DNA from: an uncultured Verrucomicrobiota bacterium
Lineage (GTDB): Bacteria; Verrucomicrobiota; Verrucomicrobiia; Limisphaerales; UBA9464
Direction: 5' to 3'
Assembly (NCBI GenBank): GCA_903907925.1
Contig: CAIVQB010000056.1
Coordinates: 1 to 50,591, forward strand
Length of the DNA: 50,591 bases
Under the pieces are notes generated by a model, which saw nothing but the letters and a program-made list of their open reading frames with translations, searched no databases and was not told the DNA's origin. Below are positions 25,254 to 34,158 of this stretch, piece after piece; position 1 is the stretch's first letter, and every line of letters starts with the position of its first letter. A program made the position numbers and the translations under genes.

Positions 25254-26762
25254 ATGGAACGGAGCCAGAATCGGACCCCAGAAGCCTACAAGCAGTTGGA
25301 GAACGCCAGCGCGGTGGTCTTGATCTTCATGACCGTCTGGGCTCCGTGGGCGTTTGGCTCGACGTCGCTGTTTAACCGGACGGTCCTGGCCCTCGCCGGC
25401 TACGTCGCCGGACTTCTTCTGGCCGGAAAATGGTGGGTTCGACGCTCCACCGGTTACAAACCCGCGCGGTGGGGCGAACCGACTCCCCGGGGAGAGACGC
25501 TGGTTCGATGCCTGGCTGCGTTGACTGTCGTTTTCCTGGTGTACGTGTTGATCGGCGTCCTTAACGCGCGGGCGGTGGGTGAGTATATCTCCTCGGGACC
25601 CACCCAGGGGGTCAATCTCAACTATCTGGACCGCACCCCGATTTCGTGGCTTCCCGCCAGCTACGACCGGCCGGTTTCGCTGGAGGCATTCTTTCGATGG
25701 ACGAGTCTGGCGCTTGCGTTCTGGGCGGCGCGGGACTGGTTCCTGGGCAAAACGCGTTCCGAACGGCGAGAAACGGATCCGGAGCTGATGTTTTTTCCCG
25801 GCGATCGACTGAACCTCTGGCTCTGGATGCTGATGGGCAGCAGCTTTCTGCTCGCGGTGGTGAGCATCATTCAGCGGATGGACGGCACGGAGAAGCTGTT
25901 GTGGCTGGTGACGCCCCGGGTGCGGGATCCGAATTCGCAATGGGGCTATCCGCCGAACTTTCATTTCGGTCCCTACAACTACCGCGGCAATGCGGCACAG
26001 TATTTCAATCTGATCTGGCCGGTGGCGGTTGGGTTTTGGTGGACCTCACGGGAAATCGAACGCCGGACCCGGGGAATCGCCTCGCGGGCCGGTCAGGGAC
26101 CCGATGTCCTGTTGCTGCCCTGGGCGATTATTTTGGGCGCAGCCCCGATCGCCTCGACCAGCCGTGGCGGAGCCCTTGTCTCGGTCATTCTCGCTGCCGG
26201 CACCGGTGTGGTCCTGTCCTCGTCCCGCTCTATTCGCTCGCTGAAGGGTCGGTTCTCGGCCCTGGGAATCGTCGCACTGGTATTGGCTGTTGGGGCGTGG
26301 ATCGGCGGCAGTGAACTCGTCGGCCGGATCCAATCCTCGCAGACGAATCCCTACAACAGCCGTCTGTCGGTGTATGACGCCGCCCTGAAGATGGAGGCGG
26401 ATTTCCGCTGGCTGGGTTCGGGTGCCGACACCTTCGCCTCGGTGCACCCGTTTTATCGCAACGCGCCCACCGACGAGTGGGTCGGCTACGCCCACAACGA
26501 CTGGCTCGAGTCGGTGATCACCCTGGGCGTCGTCGGGACCACGGTTCTCGTCTTGATGCTCGTCCTGGCCGTGCTCATTCCGTGGATGAACCGTAGACCC
26601 GGCGTCCCAAGGGAGTTCGCCGCGTTGCTCGGGCTCGGACTGGGAGGCATGCTGCTGCACGCGACCTGGGATTTCCCGTTCCAGATCATGTCACTCCAGT
26701 TGGAATTCTTGTTTGTTTTGGCGGCATTGACCACGTTCGGCCGCAAGGGATCGGCAGGCTGA
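25254..26762 (+). CDS. O-antigen ligase/polymerase family protein (Wzy_C type)
   Basis: A 502-residue inner-membrane protein with about ten to twelve predicted spans. The family hallmark is the periplasmic loop between about 370 and 425 (LKMEADFRWLGSGADTFASV, then VGYAHNDWLESVITLGVVG), preceded by APIASTSRGG. Such proteins polymerise O-antigen/exopolysaccharide repeats or ligate glycan to lipid A or proteins. WaaL and Wzy cannot be separated by sequence alone. The start is the ATG at 25254, with an in-frame TTG upstream at 25242. It is followed by a sugar-phosphate transferase on the same strand after about 85 bases, which supports an exopolysaccharide or O-antigen role. Confidence 0.85.
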   Translation: MERSQNRTPEAYKQLENASAVVLIFMTVWAPWAFGSTSLFNRTVLALAGYVAGLLLAGKWWVRRSTGYKPARWGEPTPRGETLVRCLAALTVVFLVYVLIGVLNARAVGEYISSGPTQGVNLNYLDRTPISWLPASYDRPVSLEAFFRWTSLALAFWAARDWFLGKTRSERRETDPELMFFPGDRLNLWLWMLMGSSFLLAVVSIIQRMDGTEKLLWLVTPRVRDPNSQWGYPPNFHFGPYNYRGNAAQYFNLIWPVAVGFWWTSREIERRTRGIASRAGQGPDVLLLPWAIILGAAPIASTSRGGALVSVILAAGTGVVLSSSRSIRSLKGRFSALGIVALVLAVGAWIGGSELVGRIQSSQTNPYNSRLSVYDAALKMEADFRWLGSGADTFASVHPFYRNAPTDEWVGYAHNDWLESVITLGVVGTTVLVLMLVLAVLIPWMNRRPGVPREFAALLGLGLGGMLLHATWDFPFQIMSLQLEFLFVLAALTTFGRKGSAG

Positions 26763-26848
26763 ACATCGGGTGAACCGAGCATGATGCCCGCAGGGGATCA
26801 CCGGTGCGGAAACCCTCCTTCGAACCCAGGCCTTCAGCGAGATTCGAG

Positions 26849-28360
26849 ATGGATTCATCGGACACGTCACCAACACCCGCACCCGGTTCACCGGCTGGCT
26901 GGGAACACTCCCTCATGGTCCGGTCGAGTCCACGGGATGTCGTGGCCGAGGGGTTGAACATGCTGGCGGTGATGGGTGACCTGGCAATGATCCTTCTCGG
27001 CCTCGTTCTGGGCTATTGGTTTCGATTCAAGTCCGGCTGGGTTCCCGCCCGGGCCGGCTGGTGGACCTCCGATGAATTCCAGCTCCCCCAGTTCCACGAA
27101 TACATCGGCCTGATCGTGGTCGGTGCGATCTTCCTGTTCCTGACCTATCTGTATCTGGATCTTTATCAGGTCCAGAATCTCCTCCGGATCCGACGGGTGG
27201 CCAACCAGGTGGTGAAGGGGGCCGTGTTCTGGCTGTTCGCCTACCTCAGCCTCAGTCTGGTGCTGCGCTTCTCGCCGCCGATATCGCGCATCTACGTCGC
27301 GGGTTCGTTTTTCTCGGTGGTCACCTGCATGCTCATCTGGCGAGCCTTGCTGTATCGCGTCCTCCGTCTCGGTCAGATCGCGGAAGCTCTGCGATTCAAC
27401 GTGCTGTTCGTCGGCTGGAATTCCGAGGCCACGCGGGTTGCCGAACTTCTCCAGGGAGATCCGCATCAGCCGTATCGTTTGATCGGCTGCGTTCCGGCAC
27501 CCGGCGGACGGTTTCAAAACCTTCCCAACGTCGCGATCCGTCAATTTGCAGCCTACGAAAACCTTTCCGCGGTCATCCAGACCGAGGCGATCGACATGGT
27601 GGTCCTCGCCGACGTTGAAACCTCAATGCAGGACATCGTCAGCCTTTCCAACCAGTGCGAGCGGGACCTCGTCCAATTCAAGATCATCCCGTCCTACTTC
27701 CAAATCCTGGTCTCCGGGCTGAAACTCGATTCGATCGCCGGGGTTCCCATCATGGGGGTCACCGAGCTGCCTCTGGATCGGATCCTCAACCGGTTCCTCA
27801 AACGTACCGTCGACATCCTCGGCGCCTTGGTGGGCCTGCTGCTGGCTACGCCGATCATGGTGGTACTGGGAATCGCCATTTTCGCGGAATCCCCCGGACC
27901 CATCCTGTTCTTCCAGGAACGGGTGGGACGCGCGGGCCGGGTGTTCCGTATGTTGAAATTGCGCAGCATGCGACTGGGGGCAGATCGCACCGATCACATC
28001 CAGCAATCGACCGGACGCGAGGATCCCCGCCTGCTCCGGATCGGGGCGTTCATCCGGCGCTGGAATCTCGACGAGGTCCCGCAGTTCTGGAACGTCCTTC
28101 TGGGCGACATGAGCCTCGTTGGTCCCCGACCGGAACGCACCTATCATTCGGAACAACTCAGCTTCCGGATCCCCCACTACAACGCCCGGCTGGCCAGCAA
28201 ACCCGGCATGACCGGCTGGGCCCAGGTCAACGGCCTCCGTGGCGACACCGATCTTGTCGAACGCGTCCGCTACGATCTGCACTACCTGGAGAATTGGTCC
28301 CTCTGGCTCGACTTCCAAATCATGGTTCAGACGTTCTTCAAGCGGGAGAACGCCTATTAA
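26849..28360 (+). CDS. Undecaprenyl-phosphate sugar phosphotransferase (WcaJ/WbaP type)
   Basis: A 503-residue polyprenol-phosphate hexose-1-phosphate transferase that starts glycan assembly on undecaprenyl phosphate. The N-terminal third has four to five membrane spans, then a Rossmann-like CoA-binding domain ([20 protein letters not shown]). The C-terminal bacterial sugar transferase domain contains [60 protein letters not shown] and LVGPRPER, all diagnostic. A GTG at 26804 would add 15 residues; the ATG at 26849 is chosen but not decisive. Linked to the O-antigen ligase/polymerase upstream. Sugar (glucose or galactose) not determined. Confidence 0.92.
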   Translation: MDSSDTSPTPAPGSPAGWEHSLMVRSSPRDVVAEGLNMLAVMGDLAMILLGLVLGYWFRFKSGWVPARAGWWTSDEFQLPQFHEYIGLIVVGAIFLFLTYLYLDLYQVQNLLRIRRVANQVVKGAVFWLFAYLSLSLVLRFSPPISRIYVAGSFFSVVTCMLIWRALLYRVLRLGQIAEALRFNVLFVGWNSEATRVAELLQGDPHQPYRLIGCVPAPGGRFQNLPNVAIRQFAAYENLSAVIQTEAIDMVVLADVETSMQDIVSLSNQCERDLVQFKIIPSYFQILVSGLKLDSIAGVPIMGVTELPLDRILNRFLKRTVDILGALVGLLLATPIMVVLGIAIFAESPGPILFFQERVGRAGRVFRMLKLRSMRLGADRTDHIQQSTGREDPRLLRIGAFIRRWNLDEVPQFWNVLLGDMSLVGPRPERTYHSEQLSFRIPHYNARLASKPGMTGWAQVNGLRGDTDLVERVRYDLHYLENWSLWLDFQIMVQTFFKRENAY

Positions 28361-28377
28361 GCCGGATTCACTGATGG

Positions 28378-28549
28378 AGACGGAATGAACAGAATGAGTC
28401 GGACCGGGTCTTCTGGAATCGGTGACAATTCGAGCCGTCCGTACGGCCTTTCTCAATTCCAGACCGGCGATGAAATGACCTTCATCGATGGAACTCGCTC
28501 AAGGTTCTGATGAACGGATCGGATTCCGTCCATTCGGTTCATTCCGTCT
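28378..28549. repeat. Imperfect inverted repeat between convergent genes
   Basis: The arms at 28378-28396 and 28531-28549 are complementary over 18 of 19 positions (left arm AGACGGAATGAACAGAATG). Shorter internal palindromes lie between, for example CGATGAA/TTCATCG at 28468-28487. It sits in the 244-base gap between a sugar transferase gene and mlaD, which converge here, so it could act as a bidirectional terminator or be a mobile REP/MITE-like copy. The left-arm core GAACAGAATGA recurs at 31490-31500. Confidence 0.65.
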
Positions 28550-28604
28550 GAATCGGAGGTCAATCCCCTTTCGATCGGGTGGATTGGGAAGCGGTCGACG
28601 GGAA

Positions 28605-29780
28605 TCATTGCCTGCTTCGCGAGTCGGGTCGCGAACCGCTGGTCCCCGTCGGACCGCCCGTCGGGGCATTGGTCTTGAACGCGGATCGGAACAGCCAGTG
28701 GCGGCGCAACAGTGTGTCGGTGGTGTCGGAGAGTTGAGCCGCCTTGTCGGCCAGTCGGCTGACGTTGGCGAGGAGATTGGTGTCGGTGACCTTCGTCTGG
28801 AGGACGGTCACCATCTCCTGAACACTCGCAACGGCCCGACGGATGTCGTCCAGCAGCGGGCCGGCGCGTTGTGACGTTTCCTGCGCGGTATCGAGGGTCT
28901 TGTTGACGCGATCAAACACCGGACCCAGACGCTCGGATTGCTGGTGGACATCCGCCAGTACGGTGTCGAGCCGCTGATTCAGATTGGTGGGAATCAACAG
29001 TGCTCCCATGCCGCCGGGTCGTTCCAGGACGGGCTGCAGTTCGGTGGTGATCAGGCGCAGGTTTCTGAGGACGGTCTGAAGTTCATTGGTCATCCCCGGC
29101 AACGCGACGTCTATGACACCACTCACCCGGTCCACCTTGGCCATAATCCGCTGCGCCTGCGCCGTGAGGGTCTCGGATTGATCCAGACTGAGGTAGTATC
29201 CCTGGTTGCCCTTGGACAACGGGCTGTATTTCAGGAAGCGGTTGGTGCGCTCCAACGATGGCAACTTGTAGGCGAATTGATCCCACAACACTCCAGTCCG
29301 GCCGCCCGGCAGGTTGGTGGTGGTGACGATGCCTTCCGGAGTCCCAACCGAGATTTCCAGGACAATGCCGCCGGCAATGTCGACCGGAAATCCGCCGATG
29401 GTGACCCGGGAATCGGTGTTGATGTATCCGGGATACTCACCGCGCACGGTGAAACCGACAAAGACGTTGAAATTATTGGACGCGTAATAGTCCCAGCTCC
29501 GCCGCTGCTCCAGATTGATGGGATCGACCCGGGTGACTTGCCCGACCTTGAATCCCATGAGTTGAACCGGTGTTCCGGTATGGATGCCCGTCGCCTGCGG
29601 CACGAAGGTGTAGTAGGGCACCTCCGTGACCCACCAGCCCCGCGCCTCGCCGGTGGTGCGGATGAACCAGGCGAACAGCGCGACTGCCACCGCGACCGCG
29701 CCAACAAGGAACAGCATCACGAGCCATTCCACCTTGTGAAGGCGGGTGCGGAGCTGGGGGGTGAGATCTTGGAGAGCCAT
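28605..29780 (-). CDS. MCE-domain (MlaD-like) lipid transport protein
   Basis: A 391-residue inner-membrane protein exposed to the periplasm. One N-terminal span (VEWLVMLFLVGAVAVAVALF, about 18-38) is followed by a single MCE/MlaD domain (about 50-150) with TGIHTGTPVQLMGFKVGQVT and the long GYINTDSRVTIGGFPVDIAG part. The C-terminal ~180 residues are amphipathic helices rich in Leu, Asp and Thr, which probably form a tube or bundle like PqiB/LetB tails but with only one MCE ring. Ends in a disordered Gly/Ser/Arg tail. It follows the ATPase by 6 bases. With MlaE and MlaF it should move phospholipids across the envelope. Confidence 0.88.
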   Translation of the reverse strand: MALQDLTPQLRTRLHKVEWLVMLFLVGAVAVAVALFAWFIRTTGEARGWWVTEVPYYTFVPQATGIHTGTPVQLMGFKVGQVTRVDPINLEQRRSWDYYASNNFNVFVGFTVRGEYPGYINTDSRVTIGGFPVDIAGGIVLEISVGTPEGIVTTTNLPGGRTGVLWDQFAYKLPSLERTNRFLKYSPLSKGNQGYYLSLDQSETLTAQAQRIMAKVDRVSGVIDVALPGMTNELQTVLRNLRLITTELQPVLERPGGMGALLIPTNLNQRLDTVLADVHQQSERLGPVFDRVNKTLDTAQETSQRAGPLLDDIRRAVASVQEMVTVLQTKVTDTNLLANVSRLADKAAQLSDTTDTLLRRHWLFRSAFKTNAPTGGPTGTSGSRPDSRSRQ

Positions 29781-29786
29781 GGGATT

Positions 29787-30557
29787 TCAGGAGGGATCAC
29801 CGAGCACTTCGCGGAGGCCGGATTCTTCACAGGCGAGAACGTTTTGACGGTCGCCCAGGACCCGCCAGGCACCGCGATCAATCAAGGCGAACCGGTGCCC
29901 CAAGCCCAACAGCGGACGGAGCGTGTCGGTGCCAATCACGACCGTCGCCGGCCTGCCCAGCAACCACGGATGCCCGGACGCCACCGATTCAATCAGGGTT
30001 CGCCACCAGCGGAATTGTCCTGAATCGAGACCGGAGAACGGGTCGTCGAGCAAAAGCAGTTCGGGCCGCAAGGCCAGCGACCGCGCCAGCGCCACCCGCA
30101 ACGTCCAACTCCTCCCGAGGTGAGCCGGAAACGACGCGGACACCGATTCGATGCCGAGTGCCTCCAGCAGCGGAGCCACGATTTCCGCGGCCGCGGACAA
30201 CGACAAATCCTCGTGATATCGCAGGGGCAGGGTCACGTTTTCCATCACCGTCAGGGATGAAAACAAACGGCCGGTGCCCGAAAACAATACGCCGATCCGC
30301 TTCCGGATGCCGGTCAGTTCATCGCCCCGAAGCGGAGCCAGGGATTCGCCAAAGAGCTTCAATTCGCCCGCCGCCACCGGCCGGAGTCCGGCCGCAGTTT
30401 CCAACAGGCCTGAGATCCCCGACCCTTGCAGCCCGCTGACCACCCAGCATTCGCCGCGGGCCACCGACCAGTCCACTCCAGCGAGAGGACCGCGACCCGG
30501 CCGGCGCGAGTCGGCAACCTCCACACCCACCATTTCGATCACGTCGGAGGTATTCAC
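29787..30557 (-). CDS. MlaF-like ABC ATPase with degenerate nucleotide-binding motifs
   Basis: A 256-residue ABC-type subunit between MlaE and MlaD, in the position of MlaF. It departs from active ATPases in several motifs. The Walker A is GLQGSGIS (42-49), with Ile48 in place of Lys. The Q-loop reads LFS (Gln to Ser93). The signature is LGRSW (147-151) instead of LSGGQ, and the H-loop is GTD (His to Thr210). Walker B LLLLDD (167-172) and D-loop SGLDS remain. The reading frame is intact, so it is under selection. It may bind nucleotide weakly or play a structural role. The GTG at 30557, 4 bases after mlaE, is chosen; the frame opens from 30596. Confidence 0.82.
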   Translation of the reverse strand: MNTSDVIEMVGVEVADSRRPGRGPLAGVDWSVARGECWVVSGLQGSGISGLLETAAGLRPVAAGELKLFGESLAPLRGDELTGIRKRIGVLFSGTGRLFSSLTVMENVTLPLRYHEDLSLSAAAEIVAPLLEALGIESVSASFPAHLGRSWTLRVALARSLALRPELLLLDDPFSGLDSGQFRWWRTLIESVASGHPWLLGRPATVVIGTDTLRPLLGLGHRFALIDRGAWRVLGDRQNVLACEESGLREVLGDPS

Positions 30558-30561
30558 GGGG

Positions 30562-31377
30562 TCACAACAGCAGGTAGATCGGAACAAACGCCGCATCCAC
30601 CAGGAGGCAGCCGATCCCGCAGATCGCCACAGTCCGGGTGGTGGCCATTCCCACCTCTTCCAGCCGGATCGGATGAGCGAGGCCCTGATAGCAGATGACC
30701 ATGCCGGTCAGGCTTCCGAAGATCGCGGTCTTCACCATCATCAACGGGAAATCGATCCAACTCAGCGCGGCGGCGATTCCACTCAGGTAGTTCGGAAAGG
30801 TCAGCGGCAGACCCCGGGCGAATGCGAATCCGTAGCCACTGAACAGGGTGACCAGCATCAGATAAACCGTCAGTCCCATGACCGCGATCGTGAAACCGAC
30901 GACCCGAGGTACGACACAATAGTGGATCGGATCGATGCCCAGCGCTTCCAAGGCTTCCACCTCACCCATAGCGCGTGCGGTTCCCAGATCGACCACCGTG
31001 GCCGTACCCACCCGCGCCAGCACCACCAACGCCGCGACCAGCGGTGACAGTTCGCGGACCACCACGGTCACCAGCAATACCCCCGTCAGGTTTCCGGCTC
31101 CCACCTGTTGGAGAACCGCGACCGCCTGACCCACGATCACCACTCCCAGAATAAGACCGAGAAAACAAACCATCGGCACCAGCCGGGCACCGGCCCGGAA
31201 CACCTGCTGGCGGATCAGGGGGCGAATCACCGCGCGGGAATGGCCGGTCTTGGTGAGGACAGTACCGAGTGTGATCAGCGTGAAGGCGGTCAGTCGGGGA
31301 AGTGTCTCGGTCAGATCACGCAACAATCCCGCCGTCGCCACGATCAGCGACGAGGAGGGAGCGCGGTCTGAATCCAC
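30562..31377 (-). CDS. MlaE family ABC permease
   Basis: A 271-residue integral membrane protein of the MlaE/YrbE permease family (GTG start). The N-terminal amphipathic helix is followed by five to six spans. The family core is VVRELSPLVAALVVLARVGT, then GTARAMGEVEALEALGIDPI and HYCVVPRVVGFTIAVMGL, where the E-x-x-A-L-x-x-x-G-I-D-P segment couples to the ATPase. The next span set ends with KTAIFGSLTGMVICYQGLAH. It is first in the operon, followed by the MlaF-like and MlaD-like genes, so the set forms a phospholipid transporter of the inner membrane. MlaA, MlaB and MlaC are absent from the window. Confidence 0.9.
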   Translation of the reverse strand: MDSDRAPSSSLIVATAGLLRDLTETLPRLTAFTLITLGTVLTKTGHSRAVIRPLIRQQVFRAGARLVPMVCFLGLILGVVIVGQAVAVLQQVGAGNLTGVLLVTVVVRELSPLVAALVVLARVGTATVVDLGTARAMGEVEALEALGIDPIHYCVVPRVVGFTIAVMGLTVYLMLVTLFSGYGFAFARGLPLTFPNYLSGIAAALSWIDFPLMMVKTAIFGSLTGMVICYQGLAHPIRLEEVGMATTRTVAICGIGCLLVDAAFVPIYLLL

Positions 31378-31489
31378 ACGGCAACGCTAACGGATACCCT
31401 CGGGTCTCCGCAACCCGGCATGATCCCCACTCGTCATTCCATTTTGCCCGGCCGGTCCATCACCCTTCGCCCGACCGATTCAAGGATTT

Positions 31490-31543
31490 GAACAGAATGA
31501 ACCGGCTCCTATTCGCCAATCAGGAATCCGTGAAATCACTGTC
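31490..31543. repeat. Dispersed repeat fragments
   Basis: Within the 180-base gap between mlaE and the acyltransferase gene lie two pieces also seen elsewhere in the window. GAACAGAATGAACC at 31490-31503 resembles the arm at 28378-28396. GAATCCGTGAAATCACTGTC at 31524-31543 matches 42041-42060 in 19 of 20 positions. The rest of the gap shows no gene. Confidence 0.55.
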
Positions 31544-31558
31544 GCTCCGTGGCTTCGG

Positions 31559-32773
31559 CTAGGGGCCTGCGTTTGGAGTTCCAACCCGCGCCCGCACCCA
31601 ACGCCAGAGCCTCCCCGGCCAGGTCGGATCCATGCAGGGCCGTTCGACGAACCGGAAGAAAATGAGCGCGGCACCCACCACCAGTCCGCTTAGTATCACG
31701 AACTGGAGGGCAAAAAAGGCGAGGTAGGGAAGCGATCGCCCGTACTTGGCCGTTTGGTTGGCAGCCATCTCGAGGAACGGCAGATGAATCAGGTAGATCG
31801 AGTAACACATCCCACCGATCACCGCCACCCACGGCGTCGCCAGTCCCTTCCGGATCCGGTTTCCATTGAGAACGCCCAATACAAAGCAGCCGGACGTCAC
31901 CACGTTCATCAACCCAAAGGCACCCACGAGGCCCAACTGCTTCTGGAAGACCAGTAGTGCGAGCGAGCCCAGCGCGAGCCCGTCCATCAGTGATCCCAGG
32001 GACTTTTGATTCGACGGGACCCGGTTCAACAACCGCGTCAGGTCCACTACCACAAATCCGACCAGGAAGAACGGCATGAATCCCAGGAGACTGTTGATGG
32101 TGTGGGAATTGTCGTTGGCTGCGGCCGTCACCGTGAACCACCACAGTGTCACGCAAGCCCCCAGGCCGATCACCCGGCGGGCCGATCGGAACCGGGTCAA
32201 GATCCACGCCAGGAATGGCGCCAGCAGATAGAATTGGACCTCCACTTCGAGCGACCAGGCAGGCGGGTTCAACTTGGGCAGCGTGCCATAGATGATTCCA
32301 TAGCTGTAGAGTGCGCTGGCGATCAGGGCGTCGGTCAGAGTCGAAGCGCCCTCATTGAGGGAACGCGAGAAACTGCTGTGGAATCCGGAGATCGTCAGAA
32401 ACAGAAAGATTCCAAACAGGACCAGTAGGTACGGGGGCTCCAAGCGGGTCAGGCGGCGCGAATAAAAAGTGACCACCGACACCGGTGCCCCGGAATCCAT
32501 CCGTGAAATGAGAGATTTGCCCAGGATGTAACCGCTCAACGAAAAAAAGATCCAAACCCCGGCATCGCCCTGCATCAGGAGGTGATCCAGCCAGCTCGAA
32601 TGCACCTCCGGATAGACATCGCCTGCCCTCCGCAGGACCCGCTCATGGATATGCTGGAGCAGGACCAGCGTGATCGCCACGAACCGGATGCCATCCACCT
32701 CGGGAACCCACGGGCCCGAGGAGGTGATACGTCGAAGCGATGAGAGTCGGTTCGCAGGGGGCGTCACTTCCAC
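31559..32773 (-). CDS. Acyltransferase family 3 (OafA/YrhL-like) membrane protein
   Basis: A 404-residue membrane-bound O-acyltransferase with about ten spans. The family segments are VDGIRFVAITLVLLQHIHER near the N-terminus (conserved R and H), GDAGVWIFFSLSGYILGKSL, and SRRLTRLEPPYLLVLFGIFL. These enzymes acetylate or succinylate sugars of O-antigen, peptidoglycan or exopolysaccharide from the cytoplasmic face. The start appears to be GTG, with a second GTG two codons in. It stands alone between mlaE and cinA on the same strand. Acceptor unknown, but the many glycan genes in the window make a surface polysaccharide the natural guess. Confidence 0.88.
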   Translation of the reverse strand: MEVTPPANRLSSLRRITSSGPWVPEVDGIRFVAITLVLLQHIHERVLRRAGDVYPEVHSSWLDHLLMQGDAGVWIFFSLSGYILGKSLISRMDSGAPVSVVTFYSRRLTRLEPPYLLVLFGIFLFLTISGFHSSFSRSLNEGASTLTDALIASALYSYGIIYGTLPKLNPPAWSLEVEVQFYLLAPFLAWILTRFRSARRVIGLGACVTLWWFTVTAAANDNSHTINSLLGFMPFFLVGFVVVDLTRLLNRVPSNQKSLGSLMDGLALGSLALLVFQKQLGLVGAFGLMNVVTSGCFVLGVLNGNRIRKGLATPWVAVIGGMCYSIYLIHLPFLEMAANQTAKYGRSLPYLAFFALQFVILSGLVVGAALIFFRFVERPCMDPTWPGRLWRWVRARVGTPNAGP

Positions 32774-32819
32774 CGCGCGACCCTACGCAGCGACAGGCCG
32801 ACGCTGCAACTGGTCATCA

Positions 32820-34100
32820 TCAGGAAGGCGAACCCGGGACCCCCCGGACCATTGTCCACAGCAACATCAACGCCTGTTGCGCCGTCAGGTACTTGAACGT
32901 TTCACGATCGAAGCGGTTCACCTGGCGACGGACCATCACCCCGGCCGGACCGGCGACCGCGATGAACACCAGGCCGACCGGTTTTTCAGCGCTTCCACCC
33001 GAAGGTCCCGCGATGCCCGTGACGGCAATCGCATAGTCGGCCCCCGTCGCCCGTTGTGCGCCGACGACCATTTCCCGCACGGTTTCTTCGCTGACCGCTC
33101 CGTGGACTTCCAGAGTGGCCGGAAGAACACCGAGGTCATGGATCTTGGCCGCGTTGGAATAGGTGACATATCCGGCCAGCAACACCTTTGAAGCCCCGGG
33201 AATGTTAGTGATTCGATTGGCGATATGTCCGCCGGTGCACGATTCAGCCAGGGCCAGCGAGAGACCCCGGCGTTCGAACTCGCCCACGATCACCGATTCC
33301 AGCGTCTCATCCTCCACGCCGAAAACAGAAGCGCCCACCCGGTCGCGAGTGATGGCCTCGGCTTTAGCGATCTGCTGCGCCGCGTGTTCGCCACGGGCGG
33401 CAAACCGAACGTCGACCTCGCCGACCCGCGCACAAAATCCGAGATCCATTCCCGCGTCCGTCAATCCTTTCAACGGCCCGGAAATGCGTTCTTCCATCGC
33501 GGATTCGCCAATGCCGGTGGTCTTCAGCGTGCGACACTGGAATCCGTTGGCATCAGGAAACCATTGAGTGAGCAACGGCACGAGTTGGCGATCGAACATC
33601 GGGCGCAACTCGCGGGGCGGGCCGGGGAGCATGACGAGCCGCGAACAAGTGCCACCAGCGCGAAATGGGTTCGGCGTCACTTCGATCGCGAGTCCCGGAG
33701 CGGTGCCGTGGCGGTTGTCGAGCACGGTGGCACCCTCCGGCACCAGGGTCTCCACCTGGGTCCGGGCAGGAACCGCCAAGCCACGACCAGCGAAATAGCG
33801 CGCGATGTTGTCGGCCACGGTCGAATCGGGATGAAGCGGCCGGTTCAACAGGGCCGCGATCCGCTCCCGCGTAAGGTCGTCACAGGTCGGTCCGAGTCCG
33901 CCGGTGGTGATCACCAGGTCGGCGCGCGAAAGTCCCTCGCGAACCGCCGCCTCGATGGCGGGCCCGGTGTCGGGCACCGCGACCTGGCGATCCACCGTGA
34001 ATCCCAGGTCGGAAAGCCGCCGACACAGCCACTGTTGATGGGTGTTGAGAATCCGCCCGAGCAGCAATTCCGAACCGGTGTTGATCAATTCGATCGTCAC
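32820..34100 (-). CDS. cinA: CinA-like protein, MoCF plus nicotinamide-nucleotide amidohydrolase domains
   Basis: A 426-residue two-domain protein. The N-terminal molybdopterin-binding-like domain begins IELINTGSELLLGRILNTHQ and has LVITTGGLGPTCDDLTRERI. The C-terminal PncC-type domain (from about 265) has LALAESCTGGHIANRITNIP and YAIAVTGIAGPSGGSAEKPV, which deamidates nicotinamide mononucleotide for NAD recycling. The domain order and length fit full CinA. The GTG at 34100 aligns with family starts; an ATG at 34124 would add eight residues. Cytoplasmic. It has no competence neighbour here (no recA). Confidence 0.93.
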   Translation of the reverse strand: MTIELINTGSELLLGRILNTHQQWLCRRLSDLGFTVDRQVAVPDTGPAIEAAVREGLSRADLVITTGGLGPTCDDLTRERIAALLNRPLHPDSTVADNIARYFAGRGLAVPARTQVETLVPEGATVLDNRHGTAPGLAIEVTPNPFRAGGTCSRLVMLPGPPRELRPMFDRQLVPLLTQWFPDANGFQCRTLKTTGIGESAMEERISGPLKGLTDAGMDLGFCARVGEVDVRFAARGEHAAQQIAKAEAITRDRVGASVFGVEDETLESVIVGEFERRGLSLALAESCTGGHIANRITNIPGASKVLLAGYVTYSNAAKIHDLGVLPATLEVHGAVSEETVREMVVGAQRATGADYAIAVTGIAGPSGGSAEKPVGLVFIAVAGPAGVMVRRQVNRFDRETFKYLTAQQALMLLWTMVRGVPGSPS

Positions 34101-34158
34101 CCATCCATCGTAGGCCGCCGGCATCGATTGGCAATCAACGGGGACCGGATCGCTGTAG

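Noticed and set aside
25125-25964. Upstream in-frame extension of LarE to a 568-residue protein
   Set aside because: The extra N-terminal ~280 residues are Arg/Pro/His-rich, lie opposite the O-antigen ligase gene and have no domain.
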